The position numbers were made by a program, and so were the translations under genes. This document shows, one piece after another, positions 22,523 to 31,234 of a stretch of 64,000 bases of DNA. The notes beneath the pieces were generated by a model that was not told the DNA's origin, searched no databases, and saw only the letters and a program-made list of their open reading frames with translations. Each line of letters begins with the position of its first letter. Position 1 is the first letter of the stretch. Origin of the DNA: Aliivibrio salmonicida LFI1238 (GTDB taxonomy: Bacteria; Pseudomonadota; Gammaproteobacteria; Enterobacterales; Vibrionaceae); the NCBI RefSeq assembly GCF_000196495.1, contig NC_011312.1, positions 868,001 through 932,000 of the forward strand, written 5' to 3'.

Positions 22523-25231
22523 CTAGTCAGTATGTTTGTTTGAAAACTGAGATTTAAAAAGTCGTAATCTATTTGCATTGGATACAACGGTAATAGAAGA
22601 AAGTGCCATCGCTGCTCCTGCTACAACAGGACTGAGTAACATACCAGTAAATGAAAAAAGAATACCGGCAGCAATAGGAATGCCTATCGCATTATAAATA
22701 AAGGCACCGAATAAGTTCTGTTTCATATTTGTAATGGTTGCTCTTGAAAGCTCAATCGCATTAACGGCGGTAAGCAGTGAGTGTCGTATTAAGGTCAATT
22801 GAGCGCTTTCAATCGCGACATCACTGCCATTGCCCATCGCAATCCCTACTTCTGCCTGAGCTAACGCTGGGGCATCATTAATGCCATCCCCAATCATAGC
22901 TACTTTCTTTCCTTGAGCTTGTAAGTCTTTTATTGTCTGAGCTTTCCCATCGGGTAATACCCCCGAAACAACATGAGTTATTCCGAGTTGTTGAGCCACA
23001 TAATTAGCAGTTTCTTTGCGATCACCTGTGAGCATTACGACATTAATACCGAGTTGAGTAAATTGGGCTACAGCAAGTTTTGAATCGGGTCGAATTGCAT
23101 CACTTACTTCAATAACACCAATACATTCTTTATTTATCGCCACAAAGAGAGGCGTTGATGCAGGAGATAATTCAACGTCAGGAGTGGCAATCTCATTGTT
23201 TAATAAATAAGAGGTATTTCCTATGAACACAGTCTCGCCAGCAATGTTTGCAGAAGCTCCTAGGCCTAATTGAGCATTAAACTGTGTACTGGTGACTAAA
23301 TCCCATGAATGCTGATTGAGATATGTCATTACTGCATGAGCGAGTGGGTGTTCAGAGTGACTTTCGATTGCTGCTGCGAATGAAATGATGTCTTTTTCAT
23401 TGTAAGCCGCAAAGCTTGTCACTTTACTGACCGTGGGTTTTCCTTCTGTTAATGTGCCCGTTTTATCAACCACCACGGTATCGATATGACTTGCTGTTTG
23501 TAAAACGTCAGCGTCTTTTATTAATGCGCCAAACTCAGCGGCTTTACCGACACCAACAGTCACTGACATTGGTGTTGCAAGACCTAAAGCACAAGGGCAG
23601 GCAATGATGAGTACCGTTGTAGCAACAACAAGCATGTAGCTCGATGTTGGTTCTGGACCAAAGTTATACCAAAGTAAAGCCGAAAAAATGGCGATGATCA
23701 TAACGCTTGGGACAAATACGGATGAGATTTTATCCGCGAGCTTAGCCAGTTTTGGTTTGCTACTTTGCGCGTTACGTACCATGGCAATGATCCGAGCAAG
23801 CATAGTATGTTCACCGACATTCGTTGCTGTGAAAGTAAAGCTACCCTGTTGATTGATGGTTCCTGCATGCACAACATCGTCTTTTATTTTTAAACAAGGA
23901 AGAGGCTCTCCAGTAAGCATTGCTTCATCTAAATAGCTTTCACCGCTGATGATCGAACCATCAACTGGGATTTTCTCTCCCGGTTTAATTTTAATGATCA
24001 TCCCTTTCGTTACGAGTGCCACTGGCAACTCTACTTCTTTTCCATCTTGGATAACCGTAGCGGTTTGAGGCTGAAGATTGAGCAGCTTTTCGATGGCATT
24101 TGATGTGCGATTACGAGCTTTGGTTTCGATTAGATTTCCGAGCGTAATTAATCCTAAGATCATTGCGGTGGCTTCAAAATAAACATGACGAGCTTGCTCT
24201 GGGAAAAATGCAGGATAGATCACCAGTGCCATAGAGTAGAGCCAAGCTGAACCAGTACCAAGAGACACTAACGTATCCATTGTCGCTCTGTGATGAGTAA
24301 ATGCTTTCCAGGCATTAACAAAAAAATGTTTCCCAGCGGTAAGTAATAAACCTAAACAAATAAGCCCAATGAGTCCCCAAGCAAGTTGGTCGTTAACGGT
24401 TGTTATTTGCATGTTGCCACCAAATACCCCCCAAAGCATCAATGGCGCGCCTATTGCGAGCGACATAATGGTATTTCTTTTATGTGCTACGGTGGTTTTT
24501 AGGTATTGTTCTTTTTGGCTTTTACGGCGTTGTTCTTCGCTTAAACTGATCTCTGCACCATAACCGCCTTTTTCTATTGCTTTGATCAGTTCAGGTGCAT
24601 TGATATCACCATAAATTAAAGCGGTACGTTCCGCTAAATTAACACTGACAGATTGAACATTAGCAACGGCTGAAATTATTTTTTCTACAGAGGCGACACA
24701 GCTAGCGCAAGTCATTCCCGATAAAATTAATTGTGTTGTTTTTTCTATTTTTTGTTTTTCAGTTTTGCTTTGATCTGTCGGTGTTTCTTTATTCAGAGTA
24801 ATGACCTCTTCTTTAGGTAAGGGACTATCTGGAATGAAGGGGGCAGAGCTTGCTTGAAAACCGATGGATTCAATTAATTCAATGATGCTTTCTTGAGAGT
24901 GCACGGTGTTTAGCGTGATTTTATCTTTTGAAATAGACTCAATAGAGGTATGCGACAAGGTACTTAACGTGTCTGTGGTTTTATTTATGCATTTACCACA
25001 CTTTAATCCTGCTAGGTACAAAGTGATGAGTTCGGGTTCAGGAATGGAGTAGCCTAATTGCGTAATATTCTCTGCGATTTCTTCATAAGAGAGTGTCGTC
25101 GTTAATGTTAATTCTGTTTTGGTTACCGAGAAATGAGATATCTTCGGGATCTCTGAAAGTGCTTTTTCCACTTTTGCGATACAACGACCACAATTTAATC
25201 CCGCTAGGGGTAGGGTAAGTTTCTGACTCAT
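22523..25231 (-). CDS. copA: Copper-exporting P1B-type ATPase CopA
   Basis: 902 residues from ATG 25231 (GAGG Shine-Dalgarno 6 bases before). Pumps Cu(I) from cytoplasm to periplasm. Three N-terminal metal-binding HMA domains: GLNCGRC at 11-17, GLKCGKC near 80, GMTCASC near 173; the first two have unusual CGRC/CGKC cores and only the third is the classic CxSC. Then eight membrane segments with the Cu-binding CPC in IACPCALGLATP, the phosphorylated Asp in DKTGTLTEGKP, the N-domain HP in SEHPLAHA, and GDGINDAPALAQA. Divergent from cueR with a MerR-type promoter between them. Confidence 0.96.
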   Translation of the reverse strand: MSQKLTLPLAGLNCGRCIAKVEKALSEIPKISHFSVTKTELTLTTTLSYEEIAENITQLGYSIPEPELITLYLAGLKCGKCINKTTDTLSTLSHTSIESISKDKITLNTVHSQESIIELIESIGFQASSAPFIPDSPLPKEEVITLNKETPTDQSKTEKQKIEKTTQLILSGMTCASCVASVEKIISAVANVQSVSVNLAERTALIYGDINAPELIKAIEKGGYGAEISLSEEQRRKSQKEQYLKTTVAHKRNTIMSLAIGAPLMLWGVFGGNMQITTVNDQLAWGLIGLICLGLLLTAGKHFFVNAWKAFTHHRATMDTLVSLGTGSAWLYSMALVIYPAFFPEQARHVYFEATAMILGLITLGNLIETKARNRTSNAIEKLLNLQPQTATVIQDGKEVELPVALVTKGMIIKIKPGEKIPVDGSIISGESYLDEAMLTGEPLPCLKIKDDVVHAGTINQQGSFTFTATNVGEHTMLARIIAMVRNAQSSKPKLAKLADKISSVFVPSVMIIAIFSALLWYNFGPEPTSSYMLVVATTVLIIACPCALGLATPMSVTVGVGKAAEFGALIKDADVLQTASHIDTVVVDKTGTLTEGKPTVSKVTSFAAYNEKDIISFAAAIESHSEHPLAHAVMTYLNQHSWDLVTSTQFNAQLGLGASANIAGETVFIGNTSYLLNNEIATPDVELSPASTPLFVAINKECIGVIEVSDAIRPDSKLAVAQFTQLGINVVMLTGDRKETANYVAQQLGITHVVSGVLPDGKAQTIKDLQAQGKKVAMIGDGINDAPALAQAEVGIAMGNGSDVAIESAQLTLIRHSLLTAVNAIELSRATITNMKQNLFGAFIYNAIGIPIAAGILFSFTGMLLSPVVAGAAMALSSITVVSNANRLRLFKSQFSNKHTD

Positions 25232-25264
25232 AATTAACCTCGATAACAAATCTTGATGTTATGT

Positions 25265-25295
25265 AGAATAAACCTTACAGTAAATGGAAGGTCAA
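25265..25295 (-). promoter_or_regulatory. CueR-controlled copA promoter
   Basis: Minus strand: TTGACC (25290-25295) and TATTCT (25265-25270) separated by 19 bp, the long spacer typical of MerR-family promoters. Within the spacer lies the dyad ACCTT(N11)AAGGT (25272-25276 and 25288-25292). It closely resembles the E. coli copA operator. Confidence 0.9.
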
Positions 25296-25318
25296 GCTAT
25301 AAAGTAGAGTAAAGAGAA

Positions 25319-25717
25319 ATGAATATTAGTGACGTTGCAAAATTAACGGGATTAACGACGAAAGCCATTCGTTTTTATGAAAGTAAAGGCGTAATAAGAG
25401 AAGCGAATCGAAGTGCAAATGGCTATCGACAGTACACTAAAAATCAAGTGGAAGAGTTGCAACTCATTCGCCGCTCAAGGCTAGTTGGTTTTAGTCTAGA
25501 AGAATGCCAAGAATTATTAAGCTTATCGAATAATCCGAATCGTCGTAGTGCGGATGTGAAAAGAAAGACGTTAGAAAAAGTGACAGAAATTGAGGCTAAA
25601 ATTAAAGAGTTAGAGGGGATGAAGCAAACGTTGTTAGAACTTGCTAATGCGTGCCCTGGAGATGAAAGTCATGATTGTCCAATAATCAAAGGATTAACCT
25701 GTTGCCATAATAAATAA
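25319..25717 (+). CDS. cueR: Cu(I)-responsive MerR-family regulator CueR
   Basis: 132 residues. Winged-helix MerR DNA-binding domain (MNISDVAKLTGLTTKAIRFYE), dimerisation coiled coil (about 78-108), and the Cu(I)-binding loop with Cys112 and Cys120; Ser77 is at the place characteristic of monovalent-metal sensors. These positions match E. coli CueR exactly. An additional CC pair lies near the C-terminus (TCCHNK). Activates copA through the promoter at 25265-25295. Confidence 0.95.
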   Translation: MNISDVAKLTGLTTKAIRFYESKGVIREANRSANGYRQYTKNQVEELQLIRRSRLVGFSLEECQELLSLSNNPNRRSADVKRKTLEKVTEIEAKIKELEGMKQTLLELANACPGDESHDCPIIKGLTCCHNK

Positions 25718-25741
25718 CAACAGGCGATTCTCAACTATTGA

Positions 25742-26596
25742 TTAATAAAGTAATGAGTACAACTGGCGACGGTATTTTCCTGCAATAGGGTTACCTTGAC
25801 CAAGAGCAGACAGAATATCCATCATGGTTTTTTTAACTTGCCCATCTTCAGCATTGAGATCTTTTAATAAAATCGCAATTAAGATATCTAGAGCTTCTTC
25901 TTGTCGATTAACTTGGCTGTATTGAATTGCCAATTCTAAAGCGATTTCATTATTGGTTGTATCGGCTTTGTATTGATCTTCTAAGGCTTGAATTTCTGGC
26001 GTATTACCGGCTTGTTTATGCAGTTGAAGCTTTGCAATTAGTTCTTTGTATTTGCTGTCTTGATCTTGCATTAATATCTCAGACAAGATGGTTTCAGCTT
26101 GTTCATAAGATTGTGTTTCAATGTAACACTGCGCGATATGTAATTTGATTTGACCATTACCACCAAAATGTTCAAGTAAAGCCAATAGGATAGGGAGAGC
26201 GCTTTGGTAATTGCCTTCTTCGACTAACTTAAATGCTTGGCCTAATTGTAATTCTTCTTGGCTTGGTAGGTGTTTATCTAACATTCCTAGTATTGCATCA
26301 ATTGATTGGGGGCCACCCATTCCATCAATGGCTTGGCCACTTTTAAATAGGGCGATAGTTGGAAGCGTTTGAACGCCAAATTGCTGAGCAAGGCCTTGCT
26401 GTTCTTCGCAGTTTAATAAAACAAGAGTAACCGCGTCTCCGTATTGCTGAGCAAGTTGTTGTAGTGCAGGAATAACCGTAATGCTTTCTTGACTCATTGG
26501 TGCCCAGAAGTGAATTAAGACAGGAGTCTGGGTTGAGCCTTCAAGAATTTGTTGGAAGTTTTGTTCGTTAAGTTCAACGCTGTGTTCTGACTGCAT
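25742..26596 (-). CDS. CnoX/YbbN-type thioredoxin-fold co-chaperone
   Basis: 284 residues: N-terminal thioredoxin-like domain (about 1-110) followed by TPR-like helical repeats (about 115-284). The usual thioredoxin CxxC is replaced by SQES in HFWAPMSQESITVIP, so no disulfide chemistry is expected at this site; E. coli CnoX has SQHC. The family holds unfolding proteins, particularly under chlorine stress, and hands them to GroEL/DnaK. Unlinked to other chaperone genes here. Upstream on this strand lies a hairpin and a microprotein ORF. Confidence 0.88.
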   Translation of the reverse strand: MQSEHSVELNEQNFQQILEGSTQTPVLIHFWAPMSQESITVIPALQQLAQQYGDAVTLVLLNCEEQQGLAQQFGVQTLPTIALFKSGQAIDGMGGPQSIDAILGMLDKHLPSQEELQLGQAFKLVEEGNYQSALPILLALLEHFGGNGQIKLHIAQCYIETQSYEQAETILSEILMQDQDSKYKELIAKLQLHKQAGNTPEIQALEDQYKADTTNNEIALELAIQYSQVNRQEEALDILIAILLKDLNAEDGQVKKTMMDILSALGQGNPIAGKYRRQLYSLLY

Positions 26597-26675
26597 GGTT
26601 TTTTCCTAAAATAGTATTTTCTATATAGATATATACAGTTATATGGGGTTTAGGATAGATTTTCAAGGCGCCAGA

Positions 26676-26704
26676 TACGAAGAAAGCCACTATGCTGAGC
26701 ATAA
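26676..26704 (-). terminator. Hairpin downstream of the 21-residue ORF
   Basis: Minus strand: AAGCCATTATGCT and AGCATAGTGGCTT pair (one G-T), giving a strong stem followed by TCTTCG. Could terminate the microprotein transcript; the T tract is imperfect. Confidence 0.5.
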
Positions 26705-26734
26705 TGGCTTGTCTATCGTAAGCGAAAGTAACAG

Positions 26735-26800
26735 TTAGATCAGTATGAATACCGCAACGGCTACACTCACACAGATCCAGTTGATTTTTCCTAGCGTCAT
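26735..26800 (-). CDS. Possible 21-residue membrane microprotein
   Basis: ATG at 26800 opens MTLGKINWICVSVAVAVFIL then I and TAA: one hydrophobic helix preceded by a Lys. A GGGGGG run 3-8 bases before the ATG is an unusually strong though very close ribosome-site candidate. A stable hairpin follows 30 bp after the stop codon. It lies alone in the gap between the ybbN-type gene and an SDR gene. I do not recognise it. The longer minus-strand frame that overlaps the chaperone start is less convincing. Confidence 0.5.
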   Translation of the reverse strand: MTLGKINWICVSVAVAVFILI

Positions 26801-26930
26801 ATTCCCCCCGAAAAAACACTAACGACTGGATAGGAATAAATATAATCTTGCAATGTGACACTAATATTACATTATTGTTCTTTTTTTATATTTCTTCTCT
26901 ATTTGGTTGAAACAAACTTAAAATATGACA

Positions 26931-27758
26931 TTAGTCACTCTTATTTAAGATCATATCTAACCACTTAGTTGGTAATAATCGTTTTAATATTGCAAATAAA
27001 TGAGTAGGAAAGGTAACTCTATATCGTGCTTTAGGTTTTTTGCTATTAAGTGCATGAAGCAATGGTGACATAATCGATTCAGGAGGGAGTACAAAGGCAC
27101 TTCCGGAGGCTTCTTTCTCTAACCGCTGTTGTTGCATAAGGTATTTTTCTTTATGTGGACTATTCTCGATAGTTACCCATTTTTTAAATGCTTTCAATGC
27201 ATTAGATCTAAAGTTTGTCTCGATAGGACCGGGTTCAATTAAACTGATCTGGATATTAGTCTGCATTAACTCTAAACGTAATGTATCGCTCCAACCTTCA
27301 ATTGCGAATTTTGAAGAATTGTATGCACCACGGTATTTCATCGCCACAATGCCAAGTACTGAGCTGTTTTGTATGATCCTTCCATAGCCTTGCTTTCTCA
27401 TTATTGGTAGTAACTCTATTACTAACTGATGCCAACCAAAGAAGTTTGCTTCAAACTGCTCTTTTAGTGCCTCTCTAGGCAGATCTTCCAGTGCACCCGC
27501 TTGTCCATACGCGCCATTATTGAATAAAGCGTACAACTTTCCATCAGTAAGTGCTAATAACTCGCTGACCGCCAGAGAAATGCTCTCTGAGTCCGAATAA
27601 TCTAAGTGTAAGCACGTTAATCCTTCATTTTGCAATCGTAAAACGTCTTCTTTTTTACGGCATGAAGCAATGACATGAAAACCATGTTTTGAGAGTTGAT
27701 GAGCGGTGGTGTAACCAATGCCAGTTGAACAACCAGTGATAAAAATAGCGCGTTGCAT
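26931..27758 (-). CDS. Short-chain dehydrogenase/reductase (SDR)
   Basis: 275 residues, classical SDR. Cofactor motif TGCSTGIG at 8-15, NNGAYG near 87, catalytic Ser in QNSSVLG near 132 and YNSSKFA (YxxxK) near 145, then EPGPIETNF near 176. The N-terminal CRKKE after strand 2 suggests NADP(H). Substrate unknown. Most like the YbbO-type SDRs, which in E. coli lie near ybbN; the proximity here supports that, but the name is not secure. Confidence 0.87.
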   Translation of the reverse strand: MQRAIFITGCSTGIGYTTAHQLSKHGFHVIASCRKKEDVLRLQNEGLTCLHLDYSDSESISLAVSELLALTDGKLYALFNNGAYGQAGALEDLPREALKEQFEANFFGWHQLVIELLPIMRKQGYGRIIQNSSVLGIVAMKYRGAYNSSKFAIEGWSDTLRLELMQTNIQISLIEPGPIETNFRSNALKAFKKWVTIENSPHKEKYLMQQQRLEKEASGSAFVLPPESIMSPLLHALNSKKPKARYRVTFPTHLFAILKRLLPTKWLDMILNKSD

Positions 27759-27886
27759 TCATTGCTTCCTTTGCATGAATGGATAATTACTGATGTAACT
27801 ACCCATGTAAGTCGATAAAAACCAAACTAAGAAAGAAAATAATGACGTCAAAATGACGATATTGCAATGAGAGGAATGGTAATGGT

Positions 27887-28792
27887 TTAGCCTAAAAGAT
27901 GCTTTAATGCTGATTCAATCCTAGAGTAACGGAACTTAAATCCTTCGTTTACGAGTCGTTTAGGTCTAATCCGTTGACTATCCGTAAGAAGCACAGAAGC
28001 TTCTCCTAAAAGAATTTTTATCACTAACGTTGGTGTTACTAATAAATGTGGTCGTTTTAATGTACTTGCGAGCGTTTGGCTAAACTCTTTATTAGTGACA
28101 GGGTGTGGGGCAGTGAGGTTATAAATACCCTGACTTTTCTCGTGCTCTAATAGAAATAAGATTGCATAAACCATATCATCAATATGAATCCATGACATAT
28201 ATTGTGCGCCTTTACCTATTGGGCCGCCAACACCACATTGATAAGGCAAAAGCATTTTCTTAAGAGCTCCGCCTGATGTTGCTAAAACAACGCCTGTTCT
28301 GAGTATACAGACCCGTGTACCTTCATTGTTTGCTTTTAAGGCAACGTCTTCCCACTCTTTACAAACACGATGAGCGAAATCATTACTAGAGATAACGGTT
28401 GATTCATCAATGTCGTTGCTTCCTTGATCCGAATAATAACCCACTGCAGAGCCAGAAATAAAACAACGAGGTGGCGTTGAAGACGCCAAACACAATTGAG
28501 TTAATGCATGGGTTAGCTCACAACGGCTATCTAAAATGGTTCTTTTTTGTTTGTTGGTCCATTTTTTATCGGCAATGGGTTCTCCCGCCAAATTGATGAT
28601 GGTATCAAAATCATTTAAATGAGAAAGCGTAGACAGATCAGAAATGAAGTCAGCATGAGGTAATGCTAAATGATTTAATGCTGTTTGTGCTTTTTTTATA
28701 TTACGAGTAAGTAAGACTAAATGATGACCTTTTAAATGGTCTAATAATTTTTTTCCTATTAACCCGGTACTGCCTGTAATTAGTATTTTCAT
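27887..28792 (-). CDS. yfcH: TIGR01777-family epimerase-like protein (YfcH)
   Basis: 301 residues, extended-SDR fold. NAD(P)-binding GSTGLIG at 7-13, INLAGEPIADKKWT near 65, SGSAVGYYSDQG near 111, then LRTGVVLATSGGALKKMLLPYQCGVGGPIG, all signatures of the YfcH/SulA-like epimerase family. Physiological substrate not known. Divergent from yfcE as in related species. Confidence 0.9.
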   Translation of the reverse strand: MKILITGSTGLIGKKLLDHLKGHHLVLLTRNIKKAQTALNHLALPHADFISDLSTLSHLNDFDTIINLAGEPIADKKWTNKQKRTILDSRCELTHALTQLCLASSTPPRCFISGSAVGYYSDQGSNDIDESTVISSNDFAHRVCKEWEDVALKANNEGTRVCILRTGVVLATSGGALKKMLLPYQCGVGGPIGKGAQYMSWIHIDDMVYAILFLLEHEKSQGIYNLTAPHPVTNKEFSQTLASTLKRPHLLVTPTLVIKILLGEASVLLTDSQRIRPKRLVNEGFKFRYSRIESALKHLLG

Positions 28793-28925
28793 CTCGTTTC
28801 CTGCAAGATATTTCGAACATCCAATAGCCTAAGTATAAATCGAGTTTATTGATTGGCAACTTTCATGTAATTTTCCTTTATAATTAATCTCGTTATTTAT
28901 GTGTATTATTAATCTAGGACACCAC

Positions 28926-29480
28926 GTGAAATTATTTTTTGCTTCTGATCTACATGGCTCTTTACCGGCGACTCAGCGCATGATTGAGCTTTTTTTGGCT
29001 TCTAAAGCTGAACATTTAATTTTACTGGGTGATTTAATTAATTTTGGGCCAAGAAATCCATTGCCTGAAGGGCATAATCCAATTGCAGTGGCCGAATTAT
29101 TAAATGAACATGCCGAGTCTATCATTGCAGTAAGAGGGAATTGTGACAGTGAGGTCGATCAAATGCTGTTATCGTTTCCTATCATGGCCGACTTCCATAT
29201 TGTGTTGTTACCAACGGGACAAAAAATATTTTTAACTCATGGCCATATTTATAATGCAGAAAAACGTCCTCTTCTGAGAAAAGGCGACATTATTGCTCAT
29301 GGGCATACACATATAACGGTTGCTGAATGGCAGGGCGAACACATTATTTTTAACCCAGGTTCAACGACTTTTCCGCGCATTGTAGGAGAAAAGCCTAGTT
29401 ACGGTTTATTGGATGAGTTGACGTTATCTGTTTATGATTTTGATGGCAATACATTGAATTCAATCGGTTTGTCGTCTTAA
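28926..29480 (+). CDS. yfcE: YfcE-type metallophosphodiesterase
   Basis: 184 residues from a GTG start at 28926, chosen because it has AGGA 6 bases upstream and yields VKLFFASDLHGS, matching the family; the ATG at 28899 lacks a ribosome site. Calcineurin-like metal motifs: ASDLHGS near 6, LGDLINFGP near 40, RGNCDSE near 78, LTHGH near 107, AHGHTH near 130. The E. coli enzyme has phosphodiesterase activity on model substrates; the natural substrate is uncertain. Its downstream terminator is split by the IS4 insertion. Confidence 0.92.
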   Translation: MKLFFASDLHGSLPATQRMIELFLASKAEHLILLGDLINFGPRNPLPEGHNPIAVAELLNEHAESIIAVRGNCDSEVDQMLLSFPIMADFHIVLLPTGQKIFLTHGHIYNAEKRPLLRKGDIIAHGHTHITVAEWQGEHIIFNPGSTTFPRIVGEKPSYGLLDELTLSVYDFDGNTLNSIGLSS

Positions 29481-29502
29481 GTCCTTAGATATAAAAAAAG
29501 AA

Positions 29503-29514
29503 GCCAATGAGGGC
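29503..29514. repeat. 12-bp target duplication, left copy (IS4 insertion)
   Basis: gccaatgagggc, repeated at 33247-33258. It covers the loop and inner stem of what was the bidirectional terminator shared by yfcE and toxRS. Confidence 0.92.
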
Positions 29515-29569
29515 TAATGCCGATCATTTAAGGTAAATATGATCGGTTGACCGATCCTTTTTAGATGTC

Positions 29570-29606
29570 AAAATCCAAGTGTATTTTATGCACTTGGATT
29601 TTTTTA
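29570..29606 (+). terminator. Hairpin/terminator at the IS4 left end, just before the transposase start
   Basis: AAATCCAAGTG pairs with CACTTGGATTT (9-base loop) and is followed by T7 and the transposase ATG. It would stop read-through transcription from yfcE or hide the ribosome site in long transcripts. Such protection is known for other IS4-family elements (IS10, IS50). Confidence 0.75.
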
Positions 29607-30430
29607 TGGATGTTTCTCAAGCTCTAAACATAATCAATGACTGGAAACCTAGCAACGTAGAGACTCTCGCTGATTTACTTCCAATCCATCTGATTGATGA
29701 GGCTTATTCTCTCACTGATACGGTGACGATGAGGAAGCGAAAGCTTACTCTTGAATCAATGGTATGGTTACTTGTTGGTATGGCTATCTATAACAATAAA
29801 TCCATGAAGGATTTAGTTAATCAGCTTGATATTGTAGACCGTACAGGTAAAGCTTTTGTCGCTCCTAGTGCCCTTACTCAGCGCCGAAAAAATCTAGGTG
29901 AAGCAGCAATGAAAGCAGTCTTTGAGCGAATGACAAGTTCCTGGCTTAAGAGTGCTAATCTTCCTAAATGGAATGGACTAACTCTCTTAGGCGTTGATGG
30001 TGTTGTATGGAGAGCACCTGATAACCAGAAAAATGAAGAGGCTTTTTCTCGCCAAAAAGGAACTCAATATCCACAGGTAAGAATGGTTTGCCAAATGGAG
30101 CTAAGCAGTCATCTTATTACAGCGAGCGCTTTCGATAATTACAATACAAATGAAATGATATTGGCAGAGAAGTTAATAGATAGTACACCTGACCATAGCG
30201 TAACTATGTTCGATAAGGGGTTCTATTCATTAGGATTACTACATAAATGGCAGATGACAGGCTCAGAGCGTCACTGGCTTATTCCCCTTAAAAAAAATAC
30301 TCAATATGAAATAATTCGATCGCTAGGTCGTAATGACAAACTTGTTATTCTTCGGAGTAACCCAAGAGCAAGAAAACTGTTTTCTAATTTACCTGAAACG
30401 ATGACTGCTCGTCTCGTGACTCGAAAGTAA
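29606..30430 (+). pseudogene. IS4-family transposase, N-terminal fragment
   Basis: Residues 1-273 of a transposase that would be 435 residues when joined with 32747-33233. Carries two catalytic Asp regions: LLGVDGVVWRAP near 131 and TMFDKGFYSLG near 202. The frame ends with a TAA created at the IS66 junction (30428-30430). The start is the ATG right after the left-end hairpin. Confidence 0.9.
30419..30426. repeat. 8-bp target duplication, left copy (IS66 insertion)
   Basis: actcgaaa, repeated at 32739-32746. Eight bases is the IS66-family duplication length. Confidence 0.95.
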
Positions 30431-30507
30431 GCGTGCGGGGAACTACACCTAACAAATAAAATTCATTATGCGTATCTTACGATCTTTCATTTAACGAGAA
30501 CGTAATT

Positions 30508-30819
30508 ATGCAAAAAGATAAAAAGAGAACACCAGAGCAATGGCACGCTCTATTTGAATCTCAGCAATCTAGCAAGCTTAGTGCCGCTGAATTTTGTAGT
30601 AACCATAATATTCTGCCAAAGACATTTAGTGCACGTAAAGCACGATGGAAACAAAAGATTAACGCTTCTACTTTCTTGAAAGTAGAAGCGTTAACATCAA
30701 CTATCATCGCCACTCCACAATTACCAGATATTCAACTTTCTATCGGAAAATTGCGATTAACATTGCCAGCTACTGAACCTCACTGGATAGGACTCTTATT
30801 AAAAGGGTATCAATCATGA
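30508..30819 (+). CDS. tnpA: IS66 accessory protein TnpA
   Basis: 103 residues. N-terminal helix-turn-helix-like segment (TPEQWHALFESQQSSKLSAA near 9; EFCSNHNILPKTFSARKARW near 30), typical of IS66 Orf1. Needed with TnpB for full transposition in studied IS66 elements; exact task unresolved. Its TGA overlaps the tnpB start (ATGA). Confidence 0.92.
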   Translation: MQKDKKRTPEQWHALFESQQSSKLSAAEFCSNHNILPKTFSARKARWKQKINASTFLKVEALTSTIIATPQLPDIQLSIGKLRLTLPATEPHWIGLLLKGYQS

Positions 30820-31163
30820 ATGTATTTACTGATGTTTCCACCATTTATCTTCATCGTGATTTTGTCGATTTTCGCAAGGCCATTAATGGCCTTGTCGTGA
30901 TTGTTGAGCAAGAAATGCAACTATCACCGTTTAGTGATGCTCTATTTATATTTTGCAATAAGCCTCGTGATAAACTCAAAATATTGTATTGGGATAAAAC
31001 AGGATTCGCTTTATGGTACAAGCGATTAGATGAAGACCGCTTCAAATGGCCACGAAATATAAATAACGATACGTTAGCATTATCAGAGCAGCAACTGACA
31101 CTGCTATTACAAGGTTTTGATATCTTAGGACATCAACCGGTACATTATCAAACAACCCTTTAA
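30816..31163 (+). CDS. tnpB: IS66 Orf2-like protein TnpB
   Basis: 115 residues, the standard length. Recognised by IYLHRDFVDFRKAINGLVVIVEQ and FIFCNKPRDKLKILYWDKTGFALWYKRLDEDRFKWP, the family signature. Starts in an ATGA overlap with tnpA, so the two are coupled. Confidence 0.95.
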   Translation: MNVFTDVSTIYLHRDFVDFRKAINGLVVIVEQEMQLSPFSDALFIFCNKPRDKLKILYWDKTGFALWYKRLDEDRFKWPRNINNDTLALSEQQLTLLLQGFDILGHQPVHYQTTL

Positions 31164-31234
31164 ATAGTTGATTCTCAGTCAAGAATAGGAGGCAACCGAT
31201 TGATTACCTGTATTATCGTTATATAGTCATCTAC

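Noticed and set aside
24369..24563. ORFs opposite copA, htpG, tig, glnS and other long genes
   Set aside because: All lie antisense inside strongly supported genes, lack ribosome sites and show no family resemblance.
26574..26861. 95-residue minus-strand ORF overlapping the CnoX-like start
   Set aside because: It overlaps the start of a well-supported gene and passes through the hairpin; the 21-residue frame in this stretch has a much better ribosome site.
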